A stretch of DNA of 64,000 bases from Oxyruncus cristatus (lineage: Eukaryota > Chordata > Aves > Passeriformes > Cotingidae), in NCBI GenBank assembly GCA_013399855.1, contig VXAY01002825.1:144739-208738 (forward strand), read 5' to 3'. The notes beneath the pieces are model-generated. The model ran no database searches. It saw nothing but the letters and a program-made list of their open reading frames with translations, and was not told the origin of the DNA. This document shows positions 14,426 through 26,766 of this stretch, one piece after another (the stretch's first letter is position 1; the number at the start of each line of letters is the position of its first letter). The translations under genes and the position numbers were made by a program.

Positions 14426-17400
14426 TTATAACACTGAGAATTTATATGCTTGATGATTAGACATGTTAACAGGTCTGTTGAAACATTTCAAGAGAAGTTA
14501 GATATGCAATTTGACATTATAAACAAGTTCTAACTTTGGTTTCCCACCAAGACACCTCAGCATCATTATTTGCCATCTCTTTCCAAGAAGGGCCTCTTTA
14601 TGCAGCCCATTTTTCCACCTCAGTTTAAACCTGACCACAGCTTCCAGCACCTCCCTTTTGCAGGCACTGGCACTTGTGTGGTCACACAGTAAACTCATGA
14701 AATTGATCCAGCTGAACACCAAACTTGGCAGACAACTTACAATTACTTGGCCAAGTAAATTCTAATGCTGGCACAAGGGGGCATTGGGAAAGTGCAATTG
14801 GATGCAGAACACCCTTTTTACTGGGAGTGCACATTTACTTCACTTTGAAACTGCAGAATCGGTCCCTTCACTAACACCCCGCCTCGCCCCGATTCTCTCT
14901 GCAACAAGAATACATGGATGCAGAGGAAAGCCTACAAACAAAATTTAAATTCTCATGAATAAAGAACCATCAGTAGGAAAAGCTTTAAAATTCTCACTGC
15001 TCCTCTAACTTTTAACCGTATCACAGGAAGCACATAGAGGGAACAAAACCAAACCAAACAAGAAAATAAAAAAGAAAAAGAGGGCCACACCTTTTAAGCT
15101 GCAAAAGGCAGAAGAACTCCACCAACCTAGCAAAGACTGGTACACAAAGCCTGCGAAAAGTTACTGGGAATAACAAACTAGAAGTAGGTTGGGGATTGGG
15201 ATCAAATGACTGTGCAAGAATGCTGAGGAGCACCTCTTCTCCTCCCTCTCCCAGGCACCATAACAATGGGATTCAAGAGGAGATGGGACACAGCTTCTCA
15301 CCTGAGCCCTGGGGATTGTACAGGACTATATCAAGGAACAAAGGGTCAAGAAGTATCTTGAAAAGCTGAGGTAAGTGGAACAGACTTAGCAAGCTGGTTT
15401 AAAACACACCCCTGAATTCTTGAACCTCACTTTTGTAATGGGACTTCCTTATAAAGGAAGCTAAATATGGACTAATTCTAGTCAAGGTAAAAGAAAGCTA
15501 CTATCAGTTACTGTACTAGCTGATGGGGCAAGTTTGTACAACCTCACTTTCCAGGCCTGACAATCCCTTATTACCAGCTAAGAAAAGTCACAAAATATAA
15601 ATTAAAAACATAATAAAAGGAACTTCTGTGAAATCAAAACAAAGAGAAAAATGCATATGCCAGAAAAAAAAAAGTTGATTATTTTAAAAAAATAGGCATA
15701 CATCTTTAATTATGCTATCATCACCCCAACAGAACTTTAGTCTCATCCACTGAGAAATCAAGGCCTCCTCAAAAGAGCTGTTAAGACTGTCTAAGAAATG
15801 CAAGTGTAGTCCAATTCTTTCTTGTTTTTTGTTACAAAATGAGAAAAGCATTTAGCACACAGCAGATGGGACCAAAGAGGGGTCCTGGGTCAGTTCATGC
15901 CATCTTGGACAAATTACAAACTCTGTCAAACACATAAATCTGGCATCTGGCTTCCACCATTTCACACACGGTCACTTTCAGCAAATTCTTGATTTAATTC
16001 CTCCCTCTTATTTCTCATCCAGCAGTTTCTTTCTAAACTTCACAGAACTCTCTCCTCATTCAATTGAAACAAAACTTACCCAGAAATATCAAAGTGCCAT
16101 ATGATTCAAAAGTTATAAAAATGATAAAAGGCTAGACCTCTCAAAATAGTTTGGTTTCATAATATACTGAATTCAAACAGTTGTTTAAAATAAAAACGCT
16201 CTCCCCTCTTCTAATCAAAATCCTGTTTCCCCACCGCTCTTGTTCACATTTAATTCTATGTTGAATACTCCAGCTCTGTATATCCTTTATTTTCATTAAG
16301 TGTTCACAAACACCAGCCGAAGACAAGGATCTAACTTTCTTCTTTGAAGTGGTGCAGTATTTACCCTGAATATGCAAAAGCAGCTCTACTCACCACTACA
16401 TTTGAAATTCTGCTGGCCTTTCGACCCTGGTACATAAACCTTGCGAGCTGGCCTCTGCTAGGCCACAGAAAAGCTCCAAAGCCGCTGGCGGGATGTCCAT
16501 TCTAAACTTCCTTAGGAAAGGGTACTATTGGATTTTTATTGTCCAAGAATAAGGAAAAGCAAAGAGAAAGGTAAGACACCACAGGTCAAAGAAACTCTGT
16601 ATCAAAACTAGTAATGTCTCACACCAAATCTATTATTTCTGTAATCCACCCAGAAGAATCATGTTCTTTCATTGATTTCCTTTTAATTACATATTGAAAC
16701 ACACTAAAGCAATGGCATAGGTTAATTCATAATCACTAACTGCTACTTTCAGAATCTGATGTACTACTGTAAGGCTCTGACGAACTGGTTTCAGACACTA
16801 CAGAGGATATTTAAAAATTAGCATTCTTTTAAAACTTGGTATTGTTTTAAAAACTGTTTCCACAAACCCACACCCCAGATTCAGTACAGGCATATGGTCA
16901 GCATAAAATTGTTGCTAAGTTCAAAAGAAGTTATGCTGAGGGCAATTTTAGCAACTAGAGAACTAATGAATGATTTGATGAATGGGAGATAAACTTCAAT
17001 ATAAACCAAATTATTTAAGTCAAGTAATTTTATTTTACCAGAAACAAAATGCTGCGTCTTCTTTAATTTTAAAGAACAAGATCAGGACATCAAAGAATTG
17101 TTTTGAATACTTCAAATTTATAGAATAGGCTTTCATTATGTTAAACTATAATGAAAATGTTTTCACAATAACCCTGATTCACCTGTATTTCCCAGCAGCC
17201 TCTCATGTAAAAAAAAAAAAAATAAAAAAAATCTTAGAATGCCTATCCAACTACACTGTGGTCCGCCAACAATCTCAAACCATAGTAGTAATTTAAAGTG
17301 AGAAAAATCATGTAAAGGAGGCAAAAAAAGTTGACTCTAACCCTAGATTTTTTTTTTTTCCCCTCTATAAAAATTTGGTCTTTACAGACTAGACCTTTAT

Positions 17401-17507
17401 GATTCCCACATTTTCAAATATGGTAAAAGTGGCGCCAGTCCTTATATGCAAAACTGCTCAGGCATGGAAAAAACACTAGCAAACTAAAATACAAAACTAA
17501 AAAATAC

Positions 17508-17508
<1 letters not shown>

Positions 17509-17550
<42 letters not shown>
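17509..17550. repeat. Homopolymer of 42 A
   Basis: An unbroken A-run in the ESYT2 intron, preceded by ACC and followed by CAAAACAACA. On the transcribed (minus) strand it is a 42-T run. Confidence 0.95.
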
Positions 17551-17551
<1 letters not shown>

Positions 17552-18223
17552 AAAACAACAATAGAAACCTAAAAGTACAATAATTTTTATGTAACAATAG
17601 TTTGTTATATGAAAAAAGAATATATGATACATGCATATTTAGGAGGCCTGTGGCACCTACAAACAGTTCAAGAGGCATAATAATACTGTCAGTGTAATAT
17701 TTTTCATTAGTAGTTTGATAGCATGTTCATAAACATCAACTCAGCATGTGGCTTTCGACCAAAAATACTCTGGAAAGGGATCTTTATATATGAGTCACAT
17801 CGTGGCTCTTACCACAGTACTACGTGAGAGAAGGTGTTATGGGACAGGCATCATCTCAGTACAGCTTTAACCACTCATTTTGAAAACTTTGAGAAATGGG
17901 GAGATATGATCCATTACCCAACATGCCTTTTTTCCCTCTGGTTCTCCATTCCCAGAGCCATCACTCACATGTCTCCTAACTATGGGGTACTCTTAGGAAG
18001 TCACCCATGTTACCTTAACTACAGTAAGTAACACCAAACCAAATTAAACTTCTTCCTTTAAAAACAAAACCACAAACACACAACCCACAATACACTTATG
18101 TATGTATTCATACACTATGAATCACCTAGAACAGAAGGCAGTGTAAAATGAAAAATAATCAGGCACAAGGAGGACATGGGACTTTGGTTGTTAAGTACTC
18201 ACAAGTTGTTATTCTGTTCTTAC

Positions 18224-18364
18224 TCACTCCTCTTCATACTTCCCAGATGCAGGCTGGCCGTCCAGAGCACACGTCTGCTCCCCATCAAAACTGATTAGAT
18301 CCTGCTTGGCATTAAGTAACTGTACCTGGGAGTAATTTTTCTTATAAATCACCCCTTGGTAAGT
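18224..18364 (-). other. Exon-like open island, unidentified
   Basis: On the minus strand a frame stays open for 46 codons to a TGA (18226-18224). Within it a 98-base core (18325-18228) is bounded by an acceptor-like TTACTCCCAG and a strong donor GTGAGT. The core reads VQLLNAKQDLISFDGEQTCA and continues with LDGQPASGKYEE. It is more GC-balanced than its surroundings. I do not recognise the protein. It has the same strand as ESYT2, but at 98 bases it would shift the ESYT2 frame if spliced in. It could be an alternative or poison exon, a retrocopy remnant, or chance. Confidence 0.25.
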
Positions 18365-21300
18365 TCAATCTATCATGCTCAACTAGCAGTTGGAGAAGGG
18401 ATCAGAAGAACGTATCCCAGTGCCTCAGTGTCTTCATATTTCAGTATGCTGTATAGAAACACAACCCACCGTTCCTACAGCTACAGCCTTAACCAAAGGT
18501 ATAATTAGAAGTTAAGAGGAACATCTTTTTGTTCTATGGCAAATAAAAACACACATTGTATTGCAGAAGTCCACTTGTTTATCAGCTTTACTGAGTACAT
18601 ACTTAATGTCCATCAGCAGGGATTCCTGCCCTGAACTACCTACCTAAGATCCTGTTAGCAAGCTTGATTCTAAATAATTCAGAAATCTTCAAATCAAATA
18701 CACATAAGAGCATAATCACCTCAACCCTCTCTGCAAATGTCACTTAGTACAGGTGTGATTCTGCAGTTAGAGCTATCTAACCATTTTTCTTCCACAAGCA
18801 CTGGCTCTGCCTTCCCAATACCCATGAAACCCAGTTTTTATTGCTCTAACCATAAAATTGGAGCATCTGTCAGGAAGCTCATGGAACTGTTTGGTGAGGG
18901 GAAGAAAAGTATGTATCCATATTTTTTTCTAACACGAGTCTAAATACATATAATTTTACAGTTATAAATCCAAATTTCCTTTTTCACACATGCTTTCTGA
19001 AATCTGGTTTTAGTCAGAATGGTTTCCCATCCCTTAAACACCTGCAGTTTGTTCAACATTCAACTAAGAAACCTCCAACTACCACTGAAGTCATGCTTTA
19101 CTGGACATCACCAAGACAAAAACACTCAACAAAACATGGGGTGATAATTATTGTATTGATTATGTAGTTATATATCAGCATCAAGTAAAAAGGGTACATG
19201 CTGACATTACCTCCTCCCTTGAGGGTTAGTGGTGGGACAGCAGTTCAGTGGTAACCCACAATACTCACAGTCTGCAAAAATTTCATACAGCTTCCCAAGA
19301 GAAGGAAGACTCACAATTTCTTAACAATAGGACTCTATATCAGTTAGAAAGGTGAGCAGACATCTATTTAGGATTAGGTAGGCTTTTCCTTTTTCTTATG
19401 TAGATGACGAAACAAAACAAGTGGGGAAAAAAAACTATAAATCACTCCAGTCTAGAGCAGAAACTCAAGCAACTCCATAGGATCCAAAACGCCACAGCAG
19501 ACTTGTGATTAATGTTTTAATATGGTAGTACTTTTACTACAAGCATGTGAACTATTTCAGTTCCTGAATAATACATGCTTAGGGATACGAAGAAAATTGT
19601 CTAAAGCTGTTTTCAGAATGAATTTTTTAAAAATACTAAGACTTGTTCCTATTTTGGTTGCCTGCTGATTGCTGACAGACTGCACAAAGATACAGCTCCT
19701 GGTACCAGGCCAAATTTACATTTAATCTGGGGAAAACAAATTCAGCACGGCTTTCTATCTGTATGTTGAAGAAACAGGAGTCAAAGTTTCACTAACCCAA
19801 AAACATGTTGAACATGATATGTTGGCATGTGATAAAATCCACATTAAGCAACCAAAACCCTTAAAATGGCAAAATTAGATTAACTTTTTTGGTTGTTCTG
19901 AGAAAGAACGATGTCAATTTGCTATATCACTTAGATTATGAAATTTCATTACTGTCTTAAAAAGCAACATGATACCTGGCCTTTAAAAATTTAGAGCCCT
20001 TACTTCAATCCTGTAAGTAGCAATGCTTAAAGTGCCACTTTCCTTATATGTTTGCCTCTAAATTACACACATTTCAGTACAAAATACATCCAGTGCATTA
20101 AAAGGCTGCTAAGATAAGGAGAAAGGTCTTCATTTAAAGACCTTTTCACGTCTTAAAATGTCTTTATTGAAAGACCACTTTGATCTCCAATTCCTTCTTG
20201 TTTTAAGTTCAGCTGCCTAGTTTTAAATTATTTAGAAAAGCAGCCACCTCTGCTCCCTCCCACCCCATATAATCCACAGCATCTTCCAAACATGCATCAG
20301 AGTTTTAACTATGTTACCAAGTCTATTGGTACAGATCTTACTTTTTTTAAGACAGTTACTGCAATATCTTTTTGCATGCACATTTTTTTTAGATAATTCA
20401 GTGTTGACATTTTAAAATACATAACTTGTACTCGTGTTGTATTAATTCATTTTACATGCACAGTACAGAGTATTCCTACTGCATAACCACCTGGTTATGG
20501 AAGAAAAAGAACTAATTTAGGAAACTAATAATTAACATTACAAACTCTAGTGTGATAGCACAACAGTATCACTTTCAAATTGCAACTGAGCATATTGCCA
20601 GCAGAAAAAAATTCTCCTGAAATAGTCACTCTCTTAAAAATAAATAACTCAATGCAGTACTACTGAGTACTTAACATGAACCACTAAAGCAGCAGCCAAT
20701 CCCAAGGTAGATGGGGTGGGGAGGGACACGTATAAAGCTAAAGCTCTTTTCCAATCAAGGACTCAGAGATGCCACGTGTCAAATAAGTGTTTGATATGTC
20801 ACATAGTTTTAGCTGAAAAATTATTTATTACATCTCAGTGTCTGTCTCAGACAAATAAAAGAAGTTTCCAATATTTAAAACACAGCACTGTCCCACTCAA
20901 GTAATTTAAAGTTTATTTCCCTGACCAGAAACCAAGGGAACATACTTCAGTGTGGAGTTTGCATTAAGATGGATTAAGTAGATACCTATTAAAGAGATGT
21001 TATGCTCCATATACTATCCATTAGCTCTTACAGGAAATATGAAATCCATGAATCTCCAAGACAACACACTATTGCAGAAGGAAGAAAAACAGCAGCTTTT
21101 CAAGATGCATTAAATTACAGAAGCAGCAAAAAGACTCATATAAACCTTAACGACTCTGACAGCAGACACTGAAGAATACTTTTAAGTGGGCCTTCAGTTT
21201 TCAGAACTCTTCCTTTTCCAGATTGCATTTAATCTGGAAGCTACATTTATTTGGAAGCATGATGCTTCCAGAATATAGCATATGGGCCACCAGAAAGAAA

Positions 21301-22105
21301 AGAACCATGACCTTTAAAATTTAAAAAGATGAATAAAGAGGAAGGAAAAAAATAACAAAAACCACCCTATACCCAAAATCAACCAACGGTGATTTACAAT
21401 ATCTCTGCCAGCTGGTGTGTGAGAAGTTCACACTTTAGGGGAAACCCTGCATATTGATCAGTTGCTTCCTCACAATGCCACAGTATATGCAGGGGCTTGC
21501 AGTCAGCACTCATTCCTCTCTATCAGTTTTTTTGCCTCTGACTTTGGTCAATAGGCCCCTTTCTCAATGTTTAGTTATTTGGACAACTCAATACAGGAAC
21601 TAATTGCCATTTTATCAAAGGTAAAAAATTGTACCTTAAAATAAAACTTACTTATGCGCAGCACTAAGCTTGAATATCTACGGCTTAGTTACCAGCAGAT
21701 AGTTACTATATACAGCCCTCCACAACAAAACTAGATACAGCTAATTCATTTTAAATGCATCAAGTCAGAACACTTCCACTACACTGCTGTGTGATTACAG
21801 GGAAGGAAACCAAACACAACACAGAGCTAACATAAGGGCTTTTAACTACATTATTTGAGACTCACATCTCCAAGTGGTAAAACCATTTAATCTCTCTTGC
21901 ACACTATTTTAAAACACTGTTTTATCATGATCTTCCACTAAAACGTTGGTGAAAAATATGACAAGAAGGAGTAAAAGACTCCCATCTTACACCTACCCAC
22001 TATATTCTATTCTATAACTTTCTCAGTAGAGGTAGGACAGGTCACATCAGGTATTGCAATATGACAGCATGAAAACAGTTACCTGGATTCTTATCATCTC
22101 GACAG

Positions 22106-22213
22106 TGCAGGCACTGCGAAGAACAGTCCCTGACAGAATGTGGATGGCTACAGCTGATGAGCAGAAGGTGGTCAAGCACAGAAAAGAACTGACAGAAACC
22201 CTCACGGCTTCAG
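22106..22213 (+). other. Exon-like open island, antisense to ESYT2 intron 1
   Basis: A 108-base block starts after ATCTCGACAG and ends at a strong donor CAG|GTAAGA. It is open in one frame with phase 1 at both ends, and the peptide includes VPDRMWMATADEQKVVKHRK. I do not recognise it. It lies about 1 kb inside the ESYT2 transcription unit on the opposite strand, so it could be an exon of an antisense transcript, or chance. Confidence 0.22.
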
Positions 22214-23166
22214 GTAAGAAAACTGTGAGAGCAGCAAGCTCCACTCAGCACATCCCAGGGCCAGTGTAGGTCACATGGAGGCCTGGATGTGCACTGGCAC
22301 TGAGGAGTGGCTGTCAGCCCTATCCAAAACACTGTTAATCCTCCAAAGGAAGAATTACACAGAAAAGGAGTTCAACTTTGAAGCCCGATTTTAGCTAAAA
22401 AAAAAATTAAATAACGGTAGTTCTGAAGACTTATTAGAAAGCCTGAAACTTTCAGGAGAAGATTCAGAGAAAGCCTTTTAAAAACCCCACCATATCAATG
22501 CACAAATAAAGCCATCGCAGACCCTGCCCCTCAGTCCTCATGTCACAGCCCTCAAACCTTTCAGAAACACCACCTCATTTCTATGTCACTCCCCATTAGG
22601 TAACGCTCTACTGAAAGCCCTGACAGCGTTAAGAACCCAGTTCTGCCCGTCTCTCATCTCAACTTTGCAAGAAACGGCCCGAGCCGCGACATCAGAGTGC
22701 TTGTAGAGAGACGTCGCCACAGCCACGCCGTGCACGTCTCTTGGCACCTGAGGGGAGAGAAACCCAAACCCTGCGGTAAAGTTTATTTCTGCGAGGGAAA
22801 CCTCGGCCATGGCAGGCTCGGGCTGTCACCGCCCGGCAGTGCCGCGGGGCTGACGGAGCGGCGGCGGCGGGGACAGGGACAGGCCACCCCGGCGGAGGGA
22901 AGGAGGGAGGGAAGGGAAGCTGCCCGCCCGCTCCCGCCGCTGGACACTAAGTCTCGGGAGAGGCTGGCGAACCGGGGCGAGCAGCCGTGGGGCGCGGGAG
23001 ATGCCATGTCCTCATCCCCTCGCTCCCTCCCTCCCCGCCAGGCCGGCTCTGGGGCTCCGGCCTCCGGCCTGTGGCGCAGTCCGGGGAGAGGGCACCGCCG
23101 CGGGGAGGGAGCAGCGCCCGGCCCGGCGGGTGCTCCCGGCAGCGCCGAGGGGTGTTGGCCACTCAC

Positions 23167-23517
23167 CCACGCAGGCAGATCCGCGGAGGAGACGCTGAGC
23201 CGCACCGCCTCCTCCTCGTCCTCCAGGAAGGCGAGCGCCCGGCCCAGGCGGGAGCTCTTGCCGCCGCGGTGCCTGCGAATCCAGAAGAGCCCGCACAGGG
23301 CGATGAGCACCCAGCTGAAGCTCAGCCCCAGGTAGCCCAGCACATACACGGGGAATATCAGCACGAAGCTCCTCGCGAACTGCGACACCAAGCCCGTCAC
23401 GTCCACGCTCAGCAGCGGCGGCGGCTCCGGCACCGGCTCCGCAGCCGCCGCTTTCTCCGCGGGGGGATCCGCAGCGGACCCCGCGCCGGGGGGCTGCTTT
23501 GCGGCGGCCCCGCTCAT
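23167..23517 (-). CDS. ESYT2: ESYT2 exon 1 (extended synaptotagmin-2, N-terminal part)
   Basis: Extended synaptotagmin-2 is an ER-anchored tether at ER-plasma membrane contacts; its SMP domain moves lipids and its C2 domains bind the plasma membrane. Only the first coding exon is in the window: 117 codons ending in a complete Trp codon, followed on the minus strand by the donor GTGAGT (23166-23161). Residues 1-34 are Ala/Pro/Glu-rich. Residues ~47-80 are the hydrophobic ER-membrane hairpin (FARSFVLIFPVYVLGYLGLS, then FSWVLIALCGLFWI), followed by RRHR. The exon closes with LEDEEEAVRLSV and DLPAW, which match the same positions in mammalian E-Syt2. The ATG is the first in frame after the GC-rich leader and gives the short N-terminus seen in mouse rather than the longer human form. 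The SMP and C2 exons must lie left of base 1. Divergent neighbour of DYNC2I1, as in mammals. Confidence 0.93.
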
Positions 23518-23671
23518 GCTCCCGCAGCGGCGGCTCCTACTGCTCCTGCCGCTCCTTCCGCCGCTCCTCCTCCTCCTCCTGCCGGGGCGCTGGCTGCGAG
23601 CGGGCAGGGGGCAGGGCGGCGGCGGCGCCTCCTCGCATCCCGCGCCCGGCCCCGCTCACCGCGCTCCGGCA

Positions 23672-23682
23672 NNNNNNNNNNN
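23672..23682. other. Assembly gap (11 N)
   Basis: Run of N inside the GC-rich ESYT2 5' flank. True length is unknown; such gaps are common in avian CpG islands. The ESYT2 5' UTR or core promoter may be incomplete here. Confidence 0.97.
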
Positions 23683-25718
23683 GAGGAGGCGGCCCGGCCC
23701 CGGCCGCCGCTATTGGCGCCGCCGCCGCACGAACGCCTCTGCCCCGACACCTCCCCCGCCCCGGGCGGCCGCGGGTCCCTCCCCGCCGCCGCTCGCTCAT
23801 CCCTCCCTCCAGGCCTGCCCTGGGAAGCGCGGGTTCGCGGGACAGCGGTCAGGCTCAGAGCCCTCCGCCCGGGGGCTGCGCGGCCTCGGGGAGTGCGGGG
23901 AGGGGAGCGCGGCTCCGGGGGCCGCCGCGAGGAAATGGGCTTCTGCTGGGTGGCGGGAGCAGGAGCAGCGAGCCAAGGAGAGTGTGCGTGAGTGAGTGTG
24001 TCTGTGTGTGCTCCCTCAGGGGCAAACCACACCGTTCTCTTCAGTCCCGTATGCAACTGGATGCTTTCTACCTGTCACACCCCTCGGTGACCCTTCGTGT
24101 TTCTCTTTGCTCCCTGTTGAGGGGTATTACTGACGGACCGAGTGATCAATAACTCAGAGGAGGCAGGGGCAGGTCACCCCGCGCCTTAGTCACAACAGGT
24201 GTTTCCTGAAGCTTTGCTCACACATCCTTAGATAAAGCTGCCTCCTCTGTCATCTTAACACTCAGCAGTACCGAGGGTGGCCACCGTCAATCTTGGGATT
24301 TGTAACCCTTACATGTTAAACTGAAAAAGATGATTTTGTAACAGGCTTGTGTCCTGTATCCGTTTTACATAATAGCACCTGGTTCCCACATCATTCCTCC
24401 TATCATTCCTTTACATTTTTAATAACTTTATTGTAGCCACTACATAAGGGGCAGCTGTTGCTTGTCCTTAGCTGTGTCCTAATCACTTCGCTGATACGCG
24501 CTTGCTGATTAAACTCAGCGTTTAGCAGGGGTTTGTTGGGTTTTTTTTATTATTTTTGTCTTTAAATAGCTCACCTTTCACTTAGTGAGAATGAGGGTCC
24601 TTTCTCCTCTCTTCAGCTGCGAATTTTCACAGAATTTGTAGGACTTTGAGACTCAGTGTTTGCAGGCAGGGAAGAGGGGAGGATGAATTGAGCCAATAGG
24701 CTGAAAAGTTATGAAAACACATACAAACGGACAAATAGGAAAGCTGCATAAGCTGCATTTCCTTAAGAAGTGAAAGCAGCCTCATCTCAATTATCCAGAG
24801 AAATGGAAAGTCAAAAAGCAACAGCAAAAAAGGAAAAGTTTTTTGCTTGATGCTGCACAACAGAATTGGAAAAAGAATCCATATTTTGACACCTGAACAT
24901 GCTGCTCTGTTTTCTCATCCTTCCAAATTCCCTCCATGCTTGCAACGAGACACAATGGACAACTCTAAGCAAAAACAATTTCTGGCCAGAGACTCATGTT
25001 GCTCTTCTTTACTTCCTCTTTATTATTGACAGTGTATTTTCTCCACCTGTGTAATTAGGTTGCTCAAGATGAAAATTTAGGACAACCAAATGATACAAAA
25101 AGGAGTAACAAAATCAATGATTTACAACTATGTGCAAATCCAAGCATTGAAATTACAATTTGCTTACTTTGGGTCTTCTAGTGAACTCAAAACACCTACA
25201 GGCTGTTACAGTAAGAGGAGCAAAGAGCATCATAACACTCTGTAAAAGCTCATTATCTTAAACTGAGGGTATCAATATGATGCTGTGACCCCTTTGGACA
25301 CCAATATCAAACTACTGTAAATGTAGGTGATTTTTTGCATTTATTGAATTCCTCTTCTAGTTACTTATTTTGCTTACATAAACTTTAATGTGAATTCCTC
25401 ACTCCTGAGCTTCAGTAACACCTGGTACAAATGGCCATAACATATGGTGGCTCCCTCCATTACAACCAATACTATTAATATTTTCTCATTTTTTTCAAGC
25501 TCTTTGTTCTCAGCCTTGAACTCCATTGCTCCATTTCACTTCCCTATCTGGCTTCCAGTACCTCAAGCAGAATACAAACTGTACCACAAACTAAAATGAA
25601 AATTCAAAGTAAGAAAAAAAAAAAAGTGATTGGATTCATGTGACATTTGCCAACTCTCACTTTACTATATGCTGCATCTTATTCTGCTCTCCTGTATGTC
25701 CACTGTGTATTCTGCAAA

Positions 25719-26333
25719 TTAGGTGCATGTAGAGTTTAGAGGAGTCTCCCACACAATCAGATTTAGTACATTGGAGAAACACTCCAGGAGAAATACTAAT
25801 CTTGTAGTAGCATTAGGATAACAAACATAATTGTAGATCTGGCAGCCTAGCAATGATCCTGGGCAGAGTAATTCATTAGTTGGTATGGAAGTTTGATTAA
25901 TCAGAACTAAAAGTGGGTGACAATGTGCCAATCAAATAGGAAAACCAGAAGCAAGATCCCGTAGCATGAATTTGATAACATTTATCTGCAACATCAATAG
26001 AAAGTTCTGATAAAGAGGTAACCGCTGACTTCTTAGAACTTGTGTAGATAACTGACTTGGGCCCACACAGTGTTGGGATGAAGAAACTGGGTGGTATGAA
26101 ATTAGCATACCCAGTGTTATAATTGAGACAAAAGTTAAAATCAAGAGATAAACTCTGCTGCCAGGGGACAAATTAGGATCAGTTACTCCGTTAGGAAGTT
26201 GTCCATAAAATGTTCTGGATAAACACAAGTTATTTGTTTATTCTAATCTTTTTGGTGCTGATAAATTGTCTAATAATTTGCACAACAATCTTTGAATTGT
26301 TAATTCACGTTTCCTGATCCTATTTTTAAATAT
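25719..26333 (-). pseudogene. Decayed membrane-glycoprotein-like reading frame
   Basis: One minus-strand frame is open from 26333 to 25722 apart from two stops (26240-26238 and 25934-25932), leaving segments of 31, 101 and 70 codons. That is far more open than expected in such AT-rich DNA. It encodes one strongly hydrophobic segment (VYLLILTFVSIITLGMLISY), then a cysteine-containing stretch with three N-glycosylation sequons (NQT, NAT, NST). Patches of further open frame occur on the same strand upstream (26640-26395) and downstream (~25740-25650) in other frames, as after frameshifts. The layout suggests a dead single-pass membrane glycoprotein gene, possibly an endogenous-retrovirus envelope remnant. 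I do not recognise a family. Confidence 0.35.
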
Positions 26334-26726
26334 TTACGACAGCAGTCTTTAATGCATCAGGAACTCTTGAAGATAATCACTTATGGCCCAGAGATTACTC
26401 TGACTTTTCCATAAGTATCCTATAGTGAATTGTATCAGCTAAAGACCTGATTATATTTAATTCATTTAGGTAATATTTATTCTTTTCATATCCTGCTTTT
26501 GTAGGTCTTACTAGAATTTTAATTAATACTTTTTGCTTGCAGTGTTCCTTTATATCCATTCTTAGCCATATGTGTTTGTTTCTCCTTTTTAATGAATTCA
26601 CTTTTGCTTTCTCAAACTCAGTAGCTTTTGTTGCAGTCAAAGCAGTGTCATCCTACATTTATCATTATCTTGCATCACACCAGTTGGCCATGATAATTTT
26701 TTTTTCCCCAGTAAGTACTGGCACTG

Positions 26727-26766
26727 TTCTTCAGAATAACTTCCCAAAAGAAGTTATTCTGAAGAA
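26727..26766. repeat. Perfect 17-bp inverted repeat with 6-base loop
   Basis: Arms TTCTTCAGAATAACTTC (26727-26743) and GAAGTTATTCTGAAGAA (26750-26766) are exact reverse complements around the loop CCAAAA. One wobble and one further pair could extend the stem. Confidence 0.95.

Larger units (their letters stand above)
1..23166 (-). other. ESYT2: ESYT2 intron 1 (most or all of it)
   Basis: Everything left of the exon 1 donor is AT-rich noncoding sequence. I looked for the next ESYT2 exon, which in mammals encodes the HFPDTERAEWLNK stretch and the start of the SMP domain, and did not find it on the minus strand. Intron 1 therefore probably continues past base 1. Inside are simple repeats, one LTR fragment and two exon-like islands, listed separately. 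Open frames here of up to 138 codons show no recognisable protein. Confidence 0.75.
22690..24010. promoter_or_regulatory. ESYT2: CpG island promoter of ESYT2
   Basis: The sequence changes abruptly from AT-rich to very GC-rich with dense CpG, centred on ESYT2 exon 1, and returns to AT-rich past ~24.1 kb. It contains GC-box-like GGGGCGG/CCGCCC motifs and no TATA box, typical of a broad housekeeping promoter. The transcription start probably lies between 23518 and ~23700 (minus strand). Several 70-334-codon frames on both strands here are only products of GC richness. Confidence 0.85.

Noticed and set aside
1..22700. Search for ESYT2 exon 2 and SMP-domain exons
   Set aside because: No minus-strand segment encoding the conserved WLNK or MWPFICQFIEK stretches was found; they are presumed left of the window.
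22697..24152. Long overlapping frames (up to 334 codons) on both strands around ESYT2 exon 1
   Set aside because: Stops are rare in very GC-rich DNA; peptides are Arg/Pro/Ala/Gly low complexity and some cross the N gap. Only the ESYT2 exon frame matches a known protein.
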